From NCBI GenBank assembly GCA_010015655.1, contig ML976700.1:314390-378389 (forward strand): a stretch of 64,000 nt of DNA, in the 5' to 3' direction. The stretch comes from Bimuria novae-zelandiae CBS 107.79. Taxonomy: Eukaryota > Ascomycota > Dothideomycetes > Pleosporales > Didymosphaeriaceae. The position numbers and the translations under genes were made by a program. Positions 23,702 to 37,500 of this stretch are shown piece by piece. The notes beneath the pieces are model-generated. The model made no database searches, was not told where the DNA came from, and saw nothing but the letters and a program-made list of their open reading frames with translations. Position 1 is the first letter of the stretch, and each line of letters begins with the position of its first letter.

Positions 23702-26524
<2,823 letters not shown>

Positions 26525-27382
26525 AAGGTGCTTTGTGTCGAAGAACAGCCTGCGTTGCGGAGTGCGCTGAGCCGTGTAGGAGTTGGCCAACGTTGTGTAC
26601 AAAAGCATGCTGAGGAGGCAGGCATTTGGACGGATCATCGGGTGCTTATATCTTATCTATCTCCATGGCACTTTACAGGATCATGCCGTTGTTGTGCTGT
26701 TGCCAGAGTCATGCCATCTTTGTCAACTGACAGGTTTTGTACATTTGGTGTTTTGGTAGTAGATGTGCTTTTTGTTGGTGCGTTTGGGCGTGGGTTTTAG
26801 TATATGTGAATGAGGAATGGGAGTAAATTGGTATGGTGGTCGTATATGTAAATGATGTTTATGAGGGTGAAACATTGTGTTTGGGTGTAGATTTGCTTTT
26901 TCCGCCACTGCAGGAGTTGGTCCGAGACTGCGCCGTTCACGATGGCAGTATCACTTCGCTCTCCAGTCAATTCAACAGCGCACATTCGGCACCTCGTCTA
27001 ACTTCTTCCATCCTTTTTGACATCAGCTGATCTATATCGCCTGAAAGATGCAAACCTCCTGGGCCCCACCAATACATGCCCCCGGAGCGCGCAGCCGAGT
27101 CGAAGCTTCTCGGGGAGCACTGAGCCTCAATTTATTGTTCCCGTAGCGAGATGGCGCTAGCGCGGTGCGGAGAGGTGGTGTGTTTGGTCGTCCCGAGGTC
27201 TTTGGCGACTCAGCGATGCGAGGGCTGGCGCTTGGGGGTGCCGAGAGGTGTGAAGGATATCGCGAGTTAGGAGCATCTAACGACAATGGGTGATAGATGA
27301 AGAGGCTGGTTGGCGAGGTGGTAGGTAGGGGTTCTGTTGAGCAACATGTTTCCCGAAGCGGGCAGGCCCGACACTAGACAAA
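26525..27382. other. 3' region of the HECT-ligase gene up to the Tc1 element
   Basis: About 860 bp with no recognised gene. The first 400 bp are T-rich on the + strand, typical of a fungal 3' UTR and terminator. The rest is balanced sequence with no features I can name. Confidence 0.4.
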
Positions 27383-27384
27383 TA

Positions 27385-27447
27385 CAAGGGGGTGACGTGT
27401 ACGGGCTGCCCCCCCTCCCTGTCAAAGCTCGGACGCGTTTTCAATTC
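27385..27447 (+). repeat. left terminal inverted repeat of the Tc1 element
   Basis: It contains the seven-C run shared exactly with the right repeat. The stop codon of the transposase lies 26 bp inside this repeat. Confidence 0.93.
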
Positions 27448-27473
27448 ACAGAATTGTATTGATTCTATTAACT

Positions 27474-28556
27474 CTACCACTTTGTATGGCCTCCCTCTGC
27501 GTCAATAACTGCTTGGCAGCGTTCACGCATGTTCGTAGTATACTTCATGTAGTCTTTCACATCAAGCTTCTCCCACTCCTCCTTTGCAAACTGACGTACC
27601 TCAGCCTCTGTACGGGGGAATCTTCTACCAATACGATGCTTTAGAATCCGCCAAACGTTCTCAATCGGATTGAGATCAGGTGAATTAGCAGGCCAAACCA
27701 TCTGTAAGATCCCACGCTCCTTATGTAGGCTACGGGTCTTCCTTGCTGTATGAGACGAAGCTCCATCCTCCATCAAGATAGGAGCTAAAGCTGTAGGCTT
27801 AAGAGCATCCTTAAAAGCGTGAATTATAGGAACAATCTCTCTACAATATACGTCGCTTGTAATGTTACCCCAGTCCTTCTCAAAAACAACAAGAGGCCCT
27901 TTTGTTGTAGATGTTATACTCCCCCATATCATGCAAGCAGTGTAGCCTCGAAATCGAGGAACGCAGCAAGAAGGGAGATACTTCTCCTCAACCTGCCGAG
28001 TAACGTACACCTGCCCAAATCCTCCACAAGCAATGGAGCACTCGTCTGTCCATATAACCCTACTCCACTGCCAGTCTGTCCAGTCTTTGTAGAGTTTAGC
28101 CCATGCTAGACGATCTGCGCGTTGCTTCTCTGTAAGCAGAGGCTTCTCTGCTGCAACGCAACGAAAATATGCCTCCTTCTCAAAAGCGTGGACAAGCGTA
28201 CGTCGACAAGCGTTTATTCCCTCAAGGAAGGCAATATCAGTGTAGGGGAGTCGTCTGTGGAAGGCGTCAATCGTAGCCCGACGTACAAGGCGCTGTCGCT
28301 TTGGTGTATCAAGGATTGGAGGCCTACCTCGAGGATGGCGTGGCGTCTCAGGATGGAGGATTGTACGGCGTACAGTTGATCGAGGGATTTGAAGAGATGT
28401 ACTAATTCGCGTGTATCCCCAGCCTGCGTACGTACGCAGGGTGAGGATTTCGACGCGTTGACGATAACTCAGGCGACTGCCAGCTTGATCTGGGTCCCTA
28501 GGAATAGTATCGCGTGGACGCACGCGATGGGGTCGGTGCCGGTGTAGAGAAGGCAT
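27474..28556 (-). CDS. Tc1/mariner transposase, apparently intact
   Basis: A 360-residue protein from the ATG at 28554-28556. The open frame extends further upstream to 28898, but that part lies in and beyond the inverted repeat, so the internal ATG is preferred. The N-terminal DNA-binding part shows a helix-turn-helix (SYRQRVEILTLRTYAGWGYT and following) and a GRPP hook. The catalytic triad is complete: D in WTDEC, D in LMEDGASSHTA, E in SPDLNPIENVW, with 34 residues between the second D and the E. Size and spacing match the DD34E Tc1 group that performs cut-and-paste transposition at TA sites. There is no internal stop or frameshift. It could still be inactive through changes I cannot judge by eye. 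Confidence 0.95.
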   Translation of the reverse strand: MPSLHRHRPHRVRPRDTIPRDPDQAGSRLSYRQRVEILTLRTYAGWGYTRISTSLQIPRSTVRRTILHPETPRHPRGRPPILDTPKRQRLVRRATIDAFHRRLPYTDIAFLEGINACRRTLVHAFEKEAYFRCVAAEKPLLTEKQRADRLAWAKLYKDWTDWQWSRVIWTDECSIACGGFGQVYVTRQVEEKYLPSCCVPRFRGYTACMIWGSITSTTKGPLVVFEKDWGNITSDVYCREIVPIIHAFKDALKPTALAPILMEDGASSHTARKTRSLHKERGILQMVWPANSPDLNPIENVWRILKHRIGRRFPRTEAEVRQFAKEEWEKLDVKDYMKYTTNMRERCQAVIDAEGGHTKW

Positions 28557-28610
28557 TGTTGCCGTTGAAAAAGGGGCAGATTCGAAGTTGCAATAGAAAA
28601 ACAGGTGGCA

Positions 28611-28673
28611 GCATTGAAAAGGCGTCCGAGCTTTGACAGGGAGGGGGGGCAGCCCGTACATGTCACCCCCTTG
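28611..28673 (-). repeat. right terminal inverted repeat of the Tc1 element
   Basis: Reverse complement of the left repeat with three differences. The transposase start (28556) lies 55 bp inside it. Confidence 0.93.
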
Positions 28674-28675
28674 TA

Positions 28676-28992
28676 GACGTGCGGGGAAAAGAAAAGCCTT
28701 CACGCTTCCGAGGTCAGGGATGAAATTGAATGAATGAATCATGAGACGAGACGGGCGTGCGCACGGGCGGATCCGGTACGAGACCCTCATCATAATCATA
28801 AACATTGAGGCTTCCTCCATTTGCGCCGTCGCTCTCCTCTTTTTGCATTCCTCGTTTCTGCGTTGACAGTTAAGGCCCATCACTCGTTCTGGGTTCATTT
28901 GCTACTGTGCTATACCGCCACGTACCAACTAATTCACCTCGTAATTCTTTATTTCGAAGGAAGTTTAAATTGAAAGAAGTGAGAAAGAGAAA
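28676..28992. other. upstream region of the GPI-protein gene
   Basis: About 320 bp between the Tc1 element and the GPI-protein start. It ends in an A-rich leader just before the ATG. No clear promoter motif is seen. The transposon insertion sits right at the presumed promoter edge. Confidence 0.35.
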
Positions 28993-29661
28993 ATGCGTTT
29001 CACCATCGCCGTTGTCCTGGCTGCTGCCAGCGTCGCTGTTGCACAGAGCTCCACGGGTGCTGCTCCCGCTGCGCCGACGAGCAATCAGATCTGCGCTCAG
29101 AAGTACGTCCCCAATCCCCCTTCCTTCTCCCACTTGTATAACATCCAAGGGTTTTGGTTTTGGTTATGCTAACAGAAAAACAGTATCGTAGACGCCTGCG
29201 TCGACCAGTACGACCGCCAGGTAGAAAAGTGCGGCGGAAACGACTACATCTGCCTCTGCGACGGCTACACCAACAAGCTGACTTGCTACAACAATTGCAT
29301 GGGCAGCGAGGACCGCCCGCCGGTGCAGAATCAGGTTACGCAGTTTTGTTTGGCTGCTGCGCCGTATGTCTCCCCTAACCCCCTATCTTTTATATGAGAG
29401 AGCATCTAGTCTGACAAATGGGATAGACTGAGCAGCGCCTCCATCGCCTCGGCAAAGTCCGCCATGAGCAGGGCCTCCGCGGCCGCGGCGACCGCGGCGA
29501 CGAGTTCGGCGGCTGAGACTACGGCTACCGATGCGAGTGCTACCCCGACAGTTGCCAGCGCGAGCGGGTTCGGCAGCGAGAATACGGGCGCGGCTGTTGC
29601 CATGCAAGTCCCGATGGGGGGCGCAGTCGCGGTTTTGCTGGGGTTGGCTGGACTGTTGTAG
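28993..29661 (+). CDS. small secreted eight-cysteine protein, probably GPI-anchored
   Basis: Three exons: 28993-29102, 29184-29363, 29427-29661, giving 174 residues. Residues 1-17 are a signal peptide (MRFTIAVVLAAASVAVA). Eight cysteines at residues 34, 42, 53, 60, 62, 71, 75 and 92 form C-x7-C-x10-C-x6-C-x-C-x8-C-x3-C-x16-C. This spacing recalls fungal GPI-anchored Ser/Thr-rich proteins with a CLC...LTCYNNC core rather than a CFEM domain. An Ala/Ser/Thr-rich stalk (about 97-150) and a hydrophobic C-terminus (AVLLGLAGLL) preceded by small residues suggest a GPI signal. The protein should sit on the plasma membrane or in the cell wall; its function is unknown. The start follows an AAAATG context, and all junctions keep frame. 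Confidence 0.85.
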
Positions 29662-30062
29662 GGAAGGAATGGGTGAGGTAGATGAGGGAAGAAGAGTGGA
29701 GGGAGGAGAAGGTTAGGGAGGATACTGGATAGTAATTGTAATACCCCATTTGGTTTACTCGCAAGATTGGTTAATTGTCTTGGTGGATGGTGAGGAGGAT
29801 TGGTAACCGTGTTGGAGGGTTGGGGGCTTGATGAGCTCTGTCTGCACTTGTAAGGCAGGAGGCTCCCTAATTGTTAGCAGTTGAATTAGGACCGCGTGGT
29901 ACTGAACTGAACAGACCGCTCCCGAATCCGCGGATTGGACAGCATGAGACCCTATCTAGCTCCAGTACCCAAAATCGAACCGCTAACATGTGCTGCAGAG
30001 TCGCAACGCTACACGCCCGTCCCCGATGTAGGCAAGTCTGTACAGCCCCAGGCGTCCAGCTC
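29662..30062. other. intergenic between convergent genes
   Basis: About 400 bp of 3' flank shared by the GPI-protein gene (+) and the following minus-strand gene. No gene or structured element seen. Confidence 0.4.
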
Positions 30063-30822
30063 TCACGGGCACGCAACCTCGTGTTCTTCCTCCGGTGCAA
30101 AATTATCCCACCCAATCTCCAGCAAGGAGAATATTCGAAGCACGAGATACGATGCGCCTACCCAACAGTGACCTTCGTCCGGGCTCAAAGACACCAACGT
30201 AACAGCACCCTCCCCATCTACATCGAATTCATCAGGCGGAGGTCCCTTCAGCACACTGTTAAGGTCGTGCTTATCCACCTTCACGCAAGCCTGGTAGCGC
30301 GGCCAATCGCTTCCATCACCGTGCTGCTTGACCCATGTTTTGAATCGCCTGCAGAACGTCAGTATACAACCTTGATGTGGAGACAATTCCAAGACTTATA
30401 TACCTCCGCACCTTCTCCACACCCGCGTTTTTCAATCCCTTATTGTCTTTCTGCACGCACCAATCAATCCTTCCGAATAGCTCCTCCGCACCCTCATCTC
30501 TTAGATTCAACCACGTTCGCTCGGTCAGGTGACTCATGAAACGGTCCCATTTCTCCTGACTATCGTACCTACAGCGGTAGATGACGAAGCCGAATTTGGT
30601 ATCTGGTTCGCTGTCCAGAACTTCTTTAAGGTGCACGCAGGCGGAGGTTGCGCTTGTGGTCTCGCCCCTGATCCTCTTCTGTTTTGCGCGCAGGTTTTGT
30701 TTGATCACGCGCTTGCGAGTGGAGCTGGAGGGTGGAGCGGGTTGTGAGTCGTCTGAGCATGATTCCCAGGCGTCATCTTCGGGATGGGTGACCGTGTTGT
30801 CGCTTGAGTGAGTTGACACCAT
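30063..30822 (-). CDS. hypothetical ascomycete protein
   Basis: Two exons on the minus strand: 30822-30404 and 30348-30063, giving 234 residues. The intron (30349-30403) has a GTATAT donor and a CTGCAG acceptor and is needed to join the conserved parts. The N-terminus is polar with a basic stretch (TRKRVIKQNLRAKQKR). The conserved-looking core is FGFVIYRCRYDSQEKWDRFM, then LFGRIDWCVQKD and WPRYQACVKVD. This pattern (YRC-y-D-W-F, DW-C-V, Y-x-x-C-x-V-D) recalls a large uncharacterised family found in multiple copies in Dothideomycetes; the match is from memory. No signal peptide or membrane segment is seen. An upstream in-frame ATG at 31062 would add 80 residues without family features, so the internal start is preferred. 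Confidence 0.7.
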
Positions 30823-31596
30823 CGTTGGGGGTGAAGAAAGAACGGAAGTATGTAGGTTCCGTAACTTGTAGTACCTATGGACTGGGTTTACTTTTGCGAG
30901 AAAGACCAAAAATTCCGTAATGTATCCTTCTATTGAATTTTTGCACCTAGTGCTTAGCCCTAGCTTTTCGCACATATCCTCCTGATATCCTACTATGTAG
31001 AATCTATGAATTCTTTTGTTTGCCGTTCCTCGGTCCCTGCTTCCGAAGGAACATTGCCCCACTGCGAAAAGGAGCGACAGTCCTCCAAGCGAAACTTGCA
31101 GATACTACGCACCTCATGAAAATGGGGCTGTCTTACGTATATGAAACTGCCATGGGTCCATTGCCTTAAATGCAGAGCGTTTGAACGACGAAAATATACC
31201 ACGGGAATTCATACCTGAGGTACGCCTGTCGGAGTCTGACCTGGGGACACGTCTGCTTCTGCACTACATAGCCAACACATGCATCGATCTGCTCGCAAAA
31301 TTGTCTGTATGCGTAGCTTTGCTTACTACATGAACGGAGATGCGTTTGGAACTTCAGTATTGGCCAATCCTAGCTGACAGCCTTCAGCCGCAAGCACTCC
31401 CTAATGGAGGTAACCAATTGATGCTTAAGTACTCGAGATTTTGCCACCATATGGAACCCAGAGAACCATTTTCCATTCTTCCTTCTTTCCGGTTCACAGT
31501 CACTCTTTTACAATAGTTCATTTCTTTCCGCGGCACTGAGTTGCTGTGTACGCTCATTCAGCATCGTTTCTTGTTCATTTTTGTTGTTCCGATACC
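30823..31596. other. intergenic, no gene recognised
   Basis: About 770 bp of balanced sequence upstream of two divergently read units. Open frames here are short and extend from the minus-strand gene. I see no regulatory motif I can support. Confidence 0.35.
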
Positions 31597-33441
31597 ATGA
31601 AATTTTCTTCTAGCCGTAGCTGACAACCATTCTAGACGCGAGGTTCTAGGTCTTCCACTTCTAGAAAGCACACCGTTACCTGATGGCCATGGACTGTTGG
31701 ACGATGCCCACAATGACTTCAATGATGATCTCGAGAGACACGAGGCCATCATTTTGGAAGCCCGCAGGGGAGGTCGGGTGGCTCCCGGCCGTCCGGGCCA
31801 CGACCTCAACGTCCTCAGCGGCCCAAACCCTCTCCCAAGCCATCCTCTAAACCCAAACCCTCCCAGTCGGGCCAGCCCAAACCTTCTTCGAAGAAACCCA
31901 CTTCAAGCAAGACCACGAAGAATATCTAGCCTAAGCCGGCAGTTGCCCATCCTACGACTGCCATCAATCCTTGCAACCGCTGGATTGACTGCATCGATGA
32001 AGGCTTTTTCGATCTCATCGCCAGAGACGTGAATGTCCAGGAGCAGGTTGTCAACCTAGACTTCCAAATCACGTCGAAGCCTGAGCCTACCGTTGCTCCC
32101 GAGGTCAGTCTCGATAAGCGTGATGTCCGGACGCAGAAGCCCAAGATCGGTACTCAGGTCTTGGTGATCAAGAACCTTGACTACCCCAGTTCGGGAGAAT
32201 TGTTCAAGGAACCGGGCGTGGCAAAAAAACTCGTTTACGTTCTCTTCGAACGCGGTGGGGAATTATGCAGTCAAGAACCTGTCTCCCCGGGCTCCACCAA
32301 GGACGTCGAACTATGCTACTGAGCACATCGTTTAGGCAAGTCAATCTTGGCATCGCTCGTAGTCTCTGGCTGACAAGAACAATTGCAAACATTGGGAATG
32401 TTCCTCGAAGATTTTGCAAAGAGGAATACCAAGATGCGCCCAATTCTCCTGAAGCATTGGAACAGACAGGTCGCAGTGGCCAAGTTCGCCAACAGACCGA
32501 ACCAGCCCGCTGCCATTGGTGTGAATCGCTGGGCCGGCGGCACAACAACCATGACCTTCAACAACTTGGTCTTCAATGCGTTCGGATCGAACACGAACCT
32601 CGATGATTTTGTCCTCTGCGACGGCCAGCTCAACTCGTAAAAGGCCCGCATCTGGAAGAAGAAGAGTCCAATGGCACCTGCCAAGTTCAAGACGCTGGTC
32701 CAGGACAACGTGATTCGCGGATCACGCACATCGAACGAGTACCTGACTACCCTCAAAATGGTATACGTTCCTCTGCGCCCTCTCCAAGCCTGCGTGCAAC
32801 TTTCGGGCTAACGGATACCAGACATTCGGCGTATTCGCCAACATGCAAAACACTCTCGTGACCAAAAAGATGCGCTCCACCATCTCCAACATCGAAGCTG
32901 AACTCGGCAACGCCGAGCACTTCTTCGGCGTCAAGCTGCCTACCGACCTCGCCGTGGAATGGAAATCCTTCATCCGGGTGCATCTCACCTCCACCGGCAC
33001 CACCGCGCAGTCTTGGGCACGCACTCAGATCGGCGTGGCACAGACGCTCATCAAGACGGAATCACCAAGCTCGAGACGCAGAAGCGGCGCCTTATCGCAT
33101 TGGAGAAGAATGCCACCAAGATGTACCACAACAAGGTCAACGCAGATTACAAGAAGTTGACAACACAGGTAGTGGCGCTGAAGAAACAGGTTGCAGCGCA
33201 CGACAAGACGATCAAGGCGCTGGAGAAGGAGGCGCAGAGCAAGGCGAACTCAACGAAGCTGAGGGCGGAGATCAAAGCGGAAGAGAAGGTGGAGAGGCAG
33301 TATAATCTTGCGGAGCGGAAGAGGGCAATGCTGGTGAGCAGTGGGGTGACGAAGATTATTGCAGGGTTGAAGAAGGACCAGAGGGTGCTGACGAAGTATA
33401 GTGGGCAGATTGCGACCATGCTGAAGATGCCCACGCCGTAG
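31597..33441 (+). pseudogene. decayed multi-exon gene, protein of unknown function with C-terminal coiled coil
   Basis: Coding-like sequence continues over 1.8 kb but is broken. A Lys/Pro/Ser-rich stretch and CNRWIDCIDEGFFDLIARDV lead into a frame closed by TAG at 31927-31929. A frame shift occurs at about 32270-32320 (the neighbouring frame reads SNYATEHIV), after which the first frame resumes (LQTLGMFLEDFAKRN) until TAA at 32638-32640, where coding-like sequence still goes on. An intron at 32761-32821 (GTATAC donor, CTAACG branch, CAG acceptor) joins TTLKM to TFGVFANMQNTLVTKKM. Another frame change near 33060 leads into a Lys/Glu-rich coiled coil ending at 33441. Both nonsense codons fit CAG/CAA with one C-to-T change. 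The EHIV...LQT and MQNT...MRSTISNIEAE blocks faintly recall C-terminal parts of secreted fungal GH18 (killer-toxin-like chitinase) proteins, at low confidence. A multi-exon live gene cannot be fully excluded. Confidence 0.5.
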
Positions 33442-34547
33442 GCTGTGTCTGCTCGGTGTCTGGTGTCGTGACATTCGGGCTTGGGTAGTAGTAGACGTGT
33501 ATGTTAGGAGGGTAGGAAGATGGTTTCTGCGCAGGACGCTTTGTACTTCTCATACTTATATATTCACCTAAACACTCTGGCGTCCTACATGGACATGATC
33601 CAATTCACTTCCACCCGTCTTGGAGACCACACGTCAACGAAGAGTCTGTCTAAGGGAAAGAATACCCAGATCAAGTAGAACGCAGGTCAGAACCGCTAGC
33701 CAGTAATCCGGTAGCATTGGCATCCTGCGCAAGAGCCTCCTGGAGACGCACATCGCATGAACTGGGGAAATTTGAGGCATTCACTAACGACTGGTACCTT
33801 TGAAAGGCCCGCAAATTCGACCGAAGCTATCAAAACTCGAGATTTCTCTCGTTCTCCGCAATATCCCGTAGGCCCGTGCGAGGATGCCGTTTCCGGTTTC
33901 GGGCTGGGTTGGGGGCCTTGAATTCGCGCAGACACTTCATTGCGAAGATGCGCAAATGGAAGTCCTCGAGGGCGTGCATGTCGTGACGCCTCGCCTAGAA
34001 AACCGTCCAACAGGGTCGATTGGCCGCAGTGTTGAGCAGCAGCTGATACGCCTTTGGGCAGGAAGCAGGCTCCACAGTGTTCAGCACACAAATGGCTGGT
34101 GCACGAGCCGAAGCCAAGGGTGTGGAGAAGTGCGGGCTACGACGTCACTATGCGTCCTGCCCACCCAATGTCAGCCACGATTGCCGGCGCCGTCGGAGAA
34201 CGGCTTCAATCTTTTCGCAAGTGTCTGCGCCAGCTCCCAGCGCGACGACAAATCTGGGGCTTGCGGTGAGGGACCCTTGGCTCATTGCCTGTCGCCTGTC
34301 GCTGCCTCGCGCCTTCCCTCTGGACAAAGACGCACCTTCCCCCGTCGTGCTGTTCATTGCTTGAGCCCGTCGCATACTCGAGGGACCGCCACGCAGACGT
34401 CCTCGACACGCACCGTGAGTGAGGGCGTGTGTATGCGAATGCGGGGAGCGAAGCATGTACAGTGTTGAGGCACAGTTCTGTCTTCAAAACCCACGACCAC
34501 CTTAGAATCATGCGCCGGATCGAGCACAACCGCACCCGACGAAAACG
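33442..34547. other. intergenic, upstream of the receptor-transporter fusion
   Basis: About 1.1 kb, GC-rich from 33880. It has overlapping open frames on both strands (for example 33696-34091 on - and 33884-34468 on +) without recognisable domains. I read it as promoter and leader of the next gene. Confidence 0.4.
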
Positions 34548-37500
34548 ATGACAGCCGAACCCTCACGCGCGCCCGCCGTCCTCGCCGTATCTGCTGCTAC
34601 CCTCGCCTGCTGTTCCGTCTTCGTCTTCTTCCGTCTGATCTCGCGCTTCGCCATTGTGCGCAAGCCAGGATGGGACGACTACACCATCATTCTGGCCTGG
34701 ATCCTGGCCTTTGGCACTTCTTTCGCCATCTGCTGGGGCACCACCAAGGGCTTCGGCAGGCACCAGGGCACCGTCCCACCCAATGATGTGATACCGATGA
34801 ACAAGGCTGCCTATGCCTTTTCCGTGCTCTATGTAGGTGTCTTATATGTGAGATTTAGCCTTGTCGCACCGACTAAGACATGCAGAACCCGGCGTTGATG
34901 GCCACCAAGTCGTCCATCCTCATCTTCTACCTCACACTGTCCAAGACGAACAAGGTCTTTCGATGGGCGACCATTGCGACCATGGTCGTGGTGAATGTCG
35001 GCGGTCTGGCCTTGACCCTCCTCAACGTCTTACAGTGCGACCCTGTTTCAGCCGCCTTCTACACGCCTACTCCACCACCAGCCACGTGCATCAACATCGT
35101 TACCATCTATCTTTCTTCTGCTCCCTTGAACATTATCACCGACTTGGCCATCTTCTTTCTACCCATGCCTCTTTTGACTGGTATGTGTACCTGCACCCTA
35201 CTTTGCAGATAATCACTAACTTGATTCGTTTAGGTACGTGACGTTGAAGCACAGCATACTCACTTCTACTAACTTAACTCTCTTCCCAGCTATGCGACTA
35301 CCCAGGAAGCAGAAGATCATCCTGGTCATAACCTTTGGCTTCGGCGTCTTTGTTGCGGTTGTTGATGTGATTCGTATTTACTATCTGCAAGATGCACAGA
35401 GATACACCCTCCGGGCCAAACAGTCCGGCGCAAACGTCGATGATTCGTAAGTCACCTAGCTGTACGGTGCGAGACCCTCGGAAGCATGTTGCTCACTTGA
35501 CTGCAGGAGCAACCAGCGCAACGACACCGACTTCTCGTGGTACGCATCTTTCTCATCAATGTGGAGTGTCGTCGAGATCAACATTGGCATCATGTGTGCA
35601 TGCGTGCCCGCGTTGAAACCTCTCGTCCGCCGCTTTCTCCCCAAATGGGTGCTGGATCAGACCTTTGTGGACAAGTCCACAAGCAGGACCAGCGATAGTA
35701 TGGTGATTCCAACGAACATCGTGTCCACCACAAGGCAATCCAACATCCCCAGCCCTCCTGTATCACCTACCACCACGAGGCCGCCCCCAGCTTTCGGTGG
35801 CACAGACGAGCCTATGGGCATGATGGATTTTTTGACCACCCCGGACATGGACGGGATGCCTGCCGTTTACCGTAATGATACTATCGCTACGACGACCCGC
35901 GCTCGCAGGGGCTCTTCTGCCTACTTTGACTTTGTTGACATGCAGAAGAAGAAGAACATCACTTTGAGGACTAACGACGAAGCTGTGTACCCAGTGGCCA
36001 TGGTCACTATATTGTTCTTCATCTGGGGTTTTGCGTACGGGCTACTGGACACTTTGAACTCGCAGTTCCAGTTGGTGGCCCACATGAGCGATGGTCAAAC
36101 CGTTGGTCAGCACAGTGCATACTACGTTGGCTACCTAGTTGCCCCCTTTACCTTTGGAAGGCTCGTCTTCCGCCATTGGGGGTTCAAAGCATGCTATATT
36201 GTGGGACTTATAGTGTACGCCTGCGGAGCGCTGGTCTTCTGGCCATCCGCTGTGCTGACCTCATTCCCCGCCTTCCTCATCTCCAACTTCATCGTTGGCA
36301 TGGGCTTGTCGACACTAGAACTCAGCGCCAATCCTTTCATCGCTCTCTGCGGCCCGCCCGAGTATGCAGAAGCAAGACTTTGCATGTCGCAGGGCATACA
36401 AGCCATAGGCACCATTGTCTCGCCGCTTCTCGCCAAGAAGGTGCTCTTCAAGGCCTCCGCCGACAGTCTCATCGATGTGCAGTGGGCGTACCTCGGAATC
36501 TCGTTCTTCACCATCATCCTCGCTATTGTGTTCTTCTACGTACCGCTACCGGAAGCCACAGACGAGGAACTGGAGAATGCGACGGCCCGCTTACCCGTCC
36601 CACGCGATGCTACCATTGGATCTACCAATATATCAATCGTTTGGATCAGCCTCGGTATGGGCGTTTTCTCCATGTTTTGCTACGTTGGTGGCCAGGAAAG
36701 CACGTCGACCACTTTCGCTGAGTACCTTCGAGAGTGGGCTCCTTCGCTTGACGTAGTAAGCTTCCAGGCTATCGAGCACACCGGCTTCGCTGTTTCGCGT
36801 CTTATCGCTGCCGTGGCATGCATTTGGATCAAACCGCGATTTGTTCTCGCCTTCTTTTTTGCGGGCGTGATCGCTTTCGCAGCAGCCGCCATTTTTGGTG
36901 GCGTAGGCGGGGTTGGCGTAGCAATTATCGTCATGGTCAAATTTTTCGAAGGCCCTCTGTTCCCGCTCATATACGCGCAAAGTCTTCGCAGCTTGGGGAA
37001 GCATACGAAGGATGCGGCAGTCTTACTTACGGCGGCTATCGGTGGTGGGGCGGTGTGGCCTCCCATCATGTATGCTGCATACAGGACGCACAGTGTGCAT
37101 TATGCCTTCTGTGTTGTTGTTGCAGCATATGCTGCAGGTGCGCTATTCCCGCTTTGGCTCAACTTTCCAATTCCTTCTGCCCAACGTAAGCTGGCAGATC
37201 CCTGCCGCGACGAACAGTCAAGAAGAGAGTCTGAAGTTGAGCGAGAAAGACGGGCGAGCATGGGTATGAGTGAGAAACATAAGAGATGGAACAGGCTCAA
37301 GAACCGATTAAGCAGGGAGAAGGATCAACTACCGACTGTTGAGCATAGAGAGCGCAATAGTTGGTCAGAGGGACTCGCACCAACTTTCTCACATACACAC
37401 CCGGCTGCGGCGCTGAGACTTCAAGCTCAACAGCGCCACGACAGCTCACAGATCGAGACGCCTGTTTTCTTAAGTTCGAGGAATTCGACGTCAAGCTCCG

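Larger units (their letters stand above)
27385..28673 (-). mobile_element. complete Tc1/mariner element (DD34E) with 63-bp inverted repeats
   Basis: Inverted repeats at 27385-27447 and 28611-28673 begin CAAGGGGGTGAC and match over 63 bp with three mismatches by hand alignment. A TA dinucleotide flanks each end (27383-27384 and 28674-28675), the target duplication of this superfamily. The 1289-bp element holds one intronless transposase reading leftward. There is no RIP-type damage, in contrast to the elements in the AT-rich blocks. It lies in intergenic DNA between the HECT-ligase gene and the GPI-protein gene. Confidence 0.95.

Noticed and set aside
29406..29607. Minus-strand frames across the GPI-protein exon 3
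   Set aside because: Ala/Ser/Thr codon repeats on the + strand produce open antisense frames; no independent support.
33696..34091. 131-codon minus-strand frame before the fusion gene
   Set aside because: Cys- and Gly-rich composition only, no signal peptide, domain or splice support; overlaps equally long frames on the other strand.
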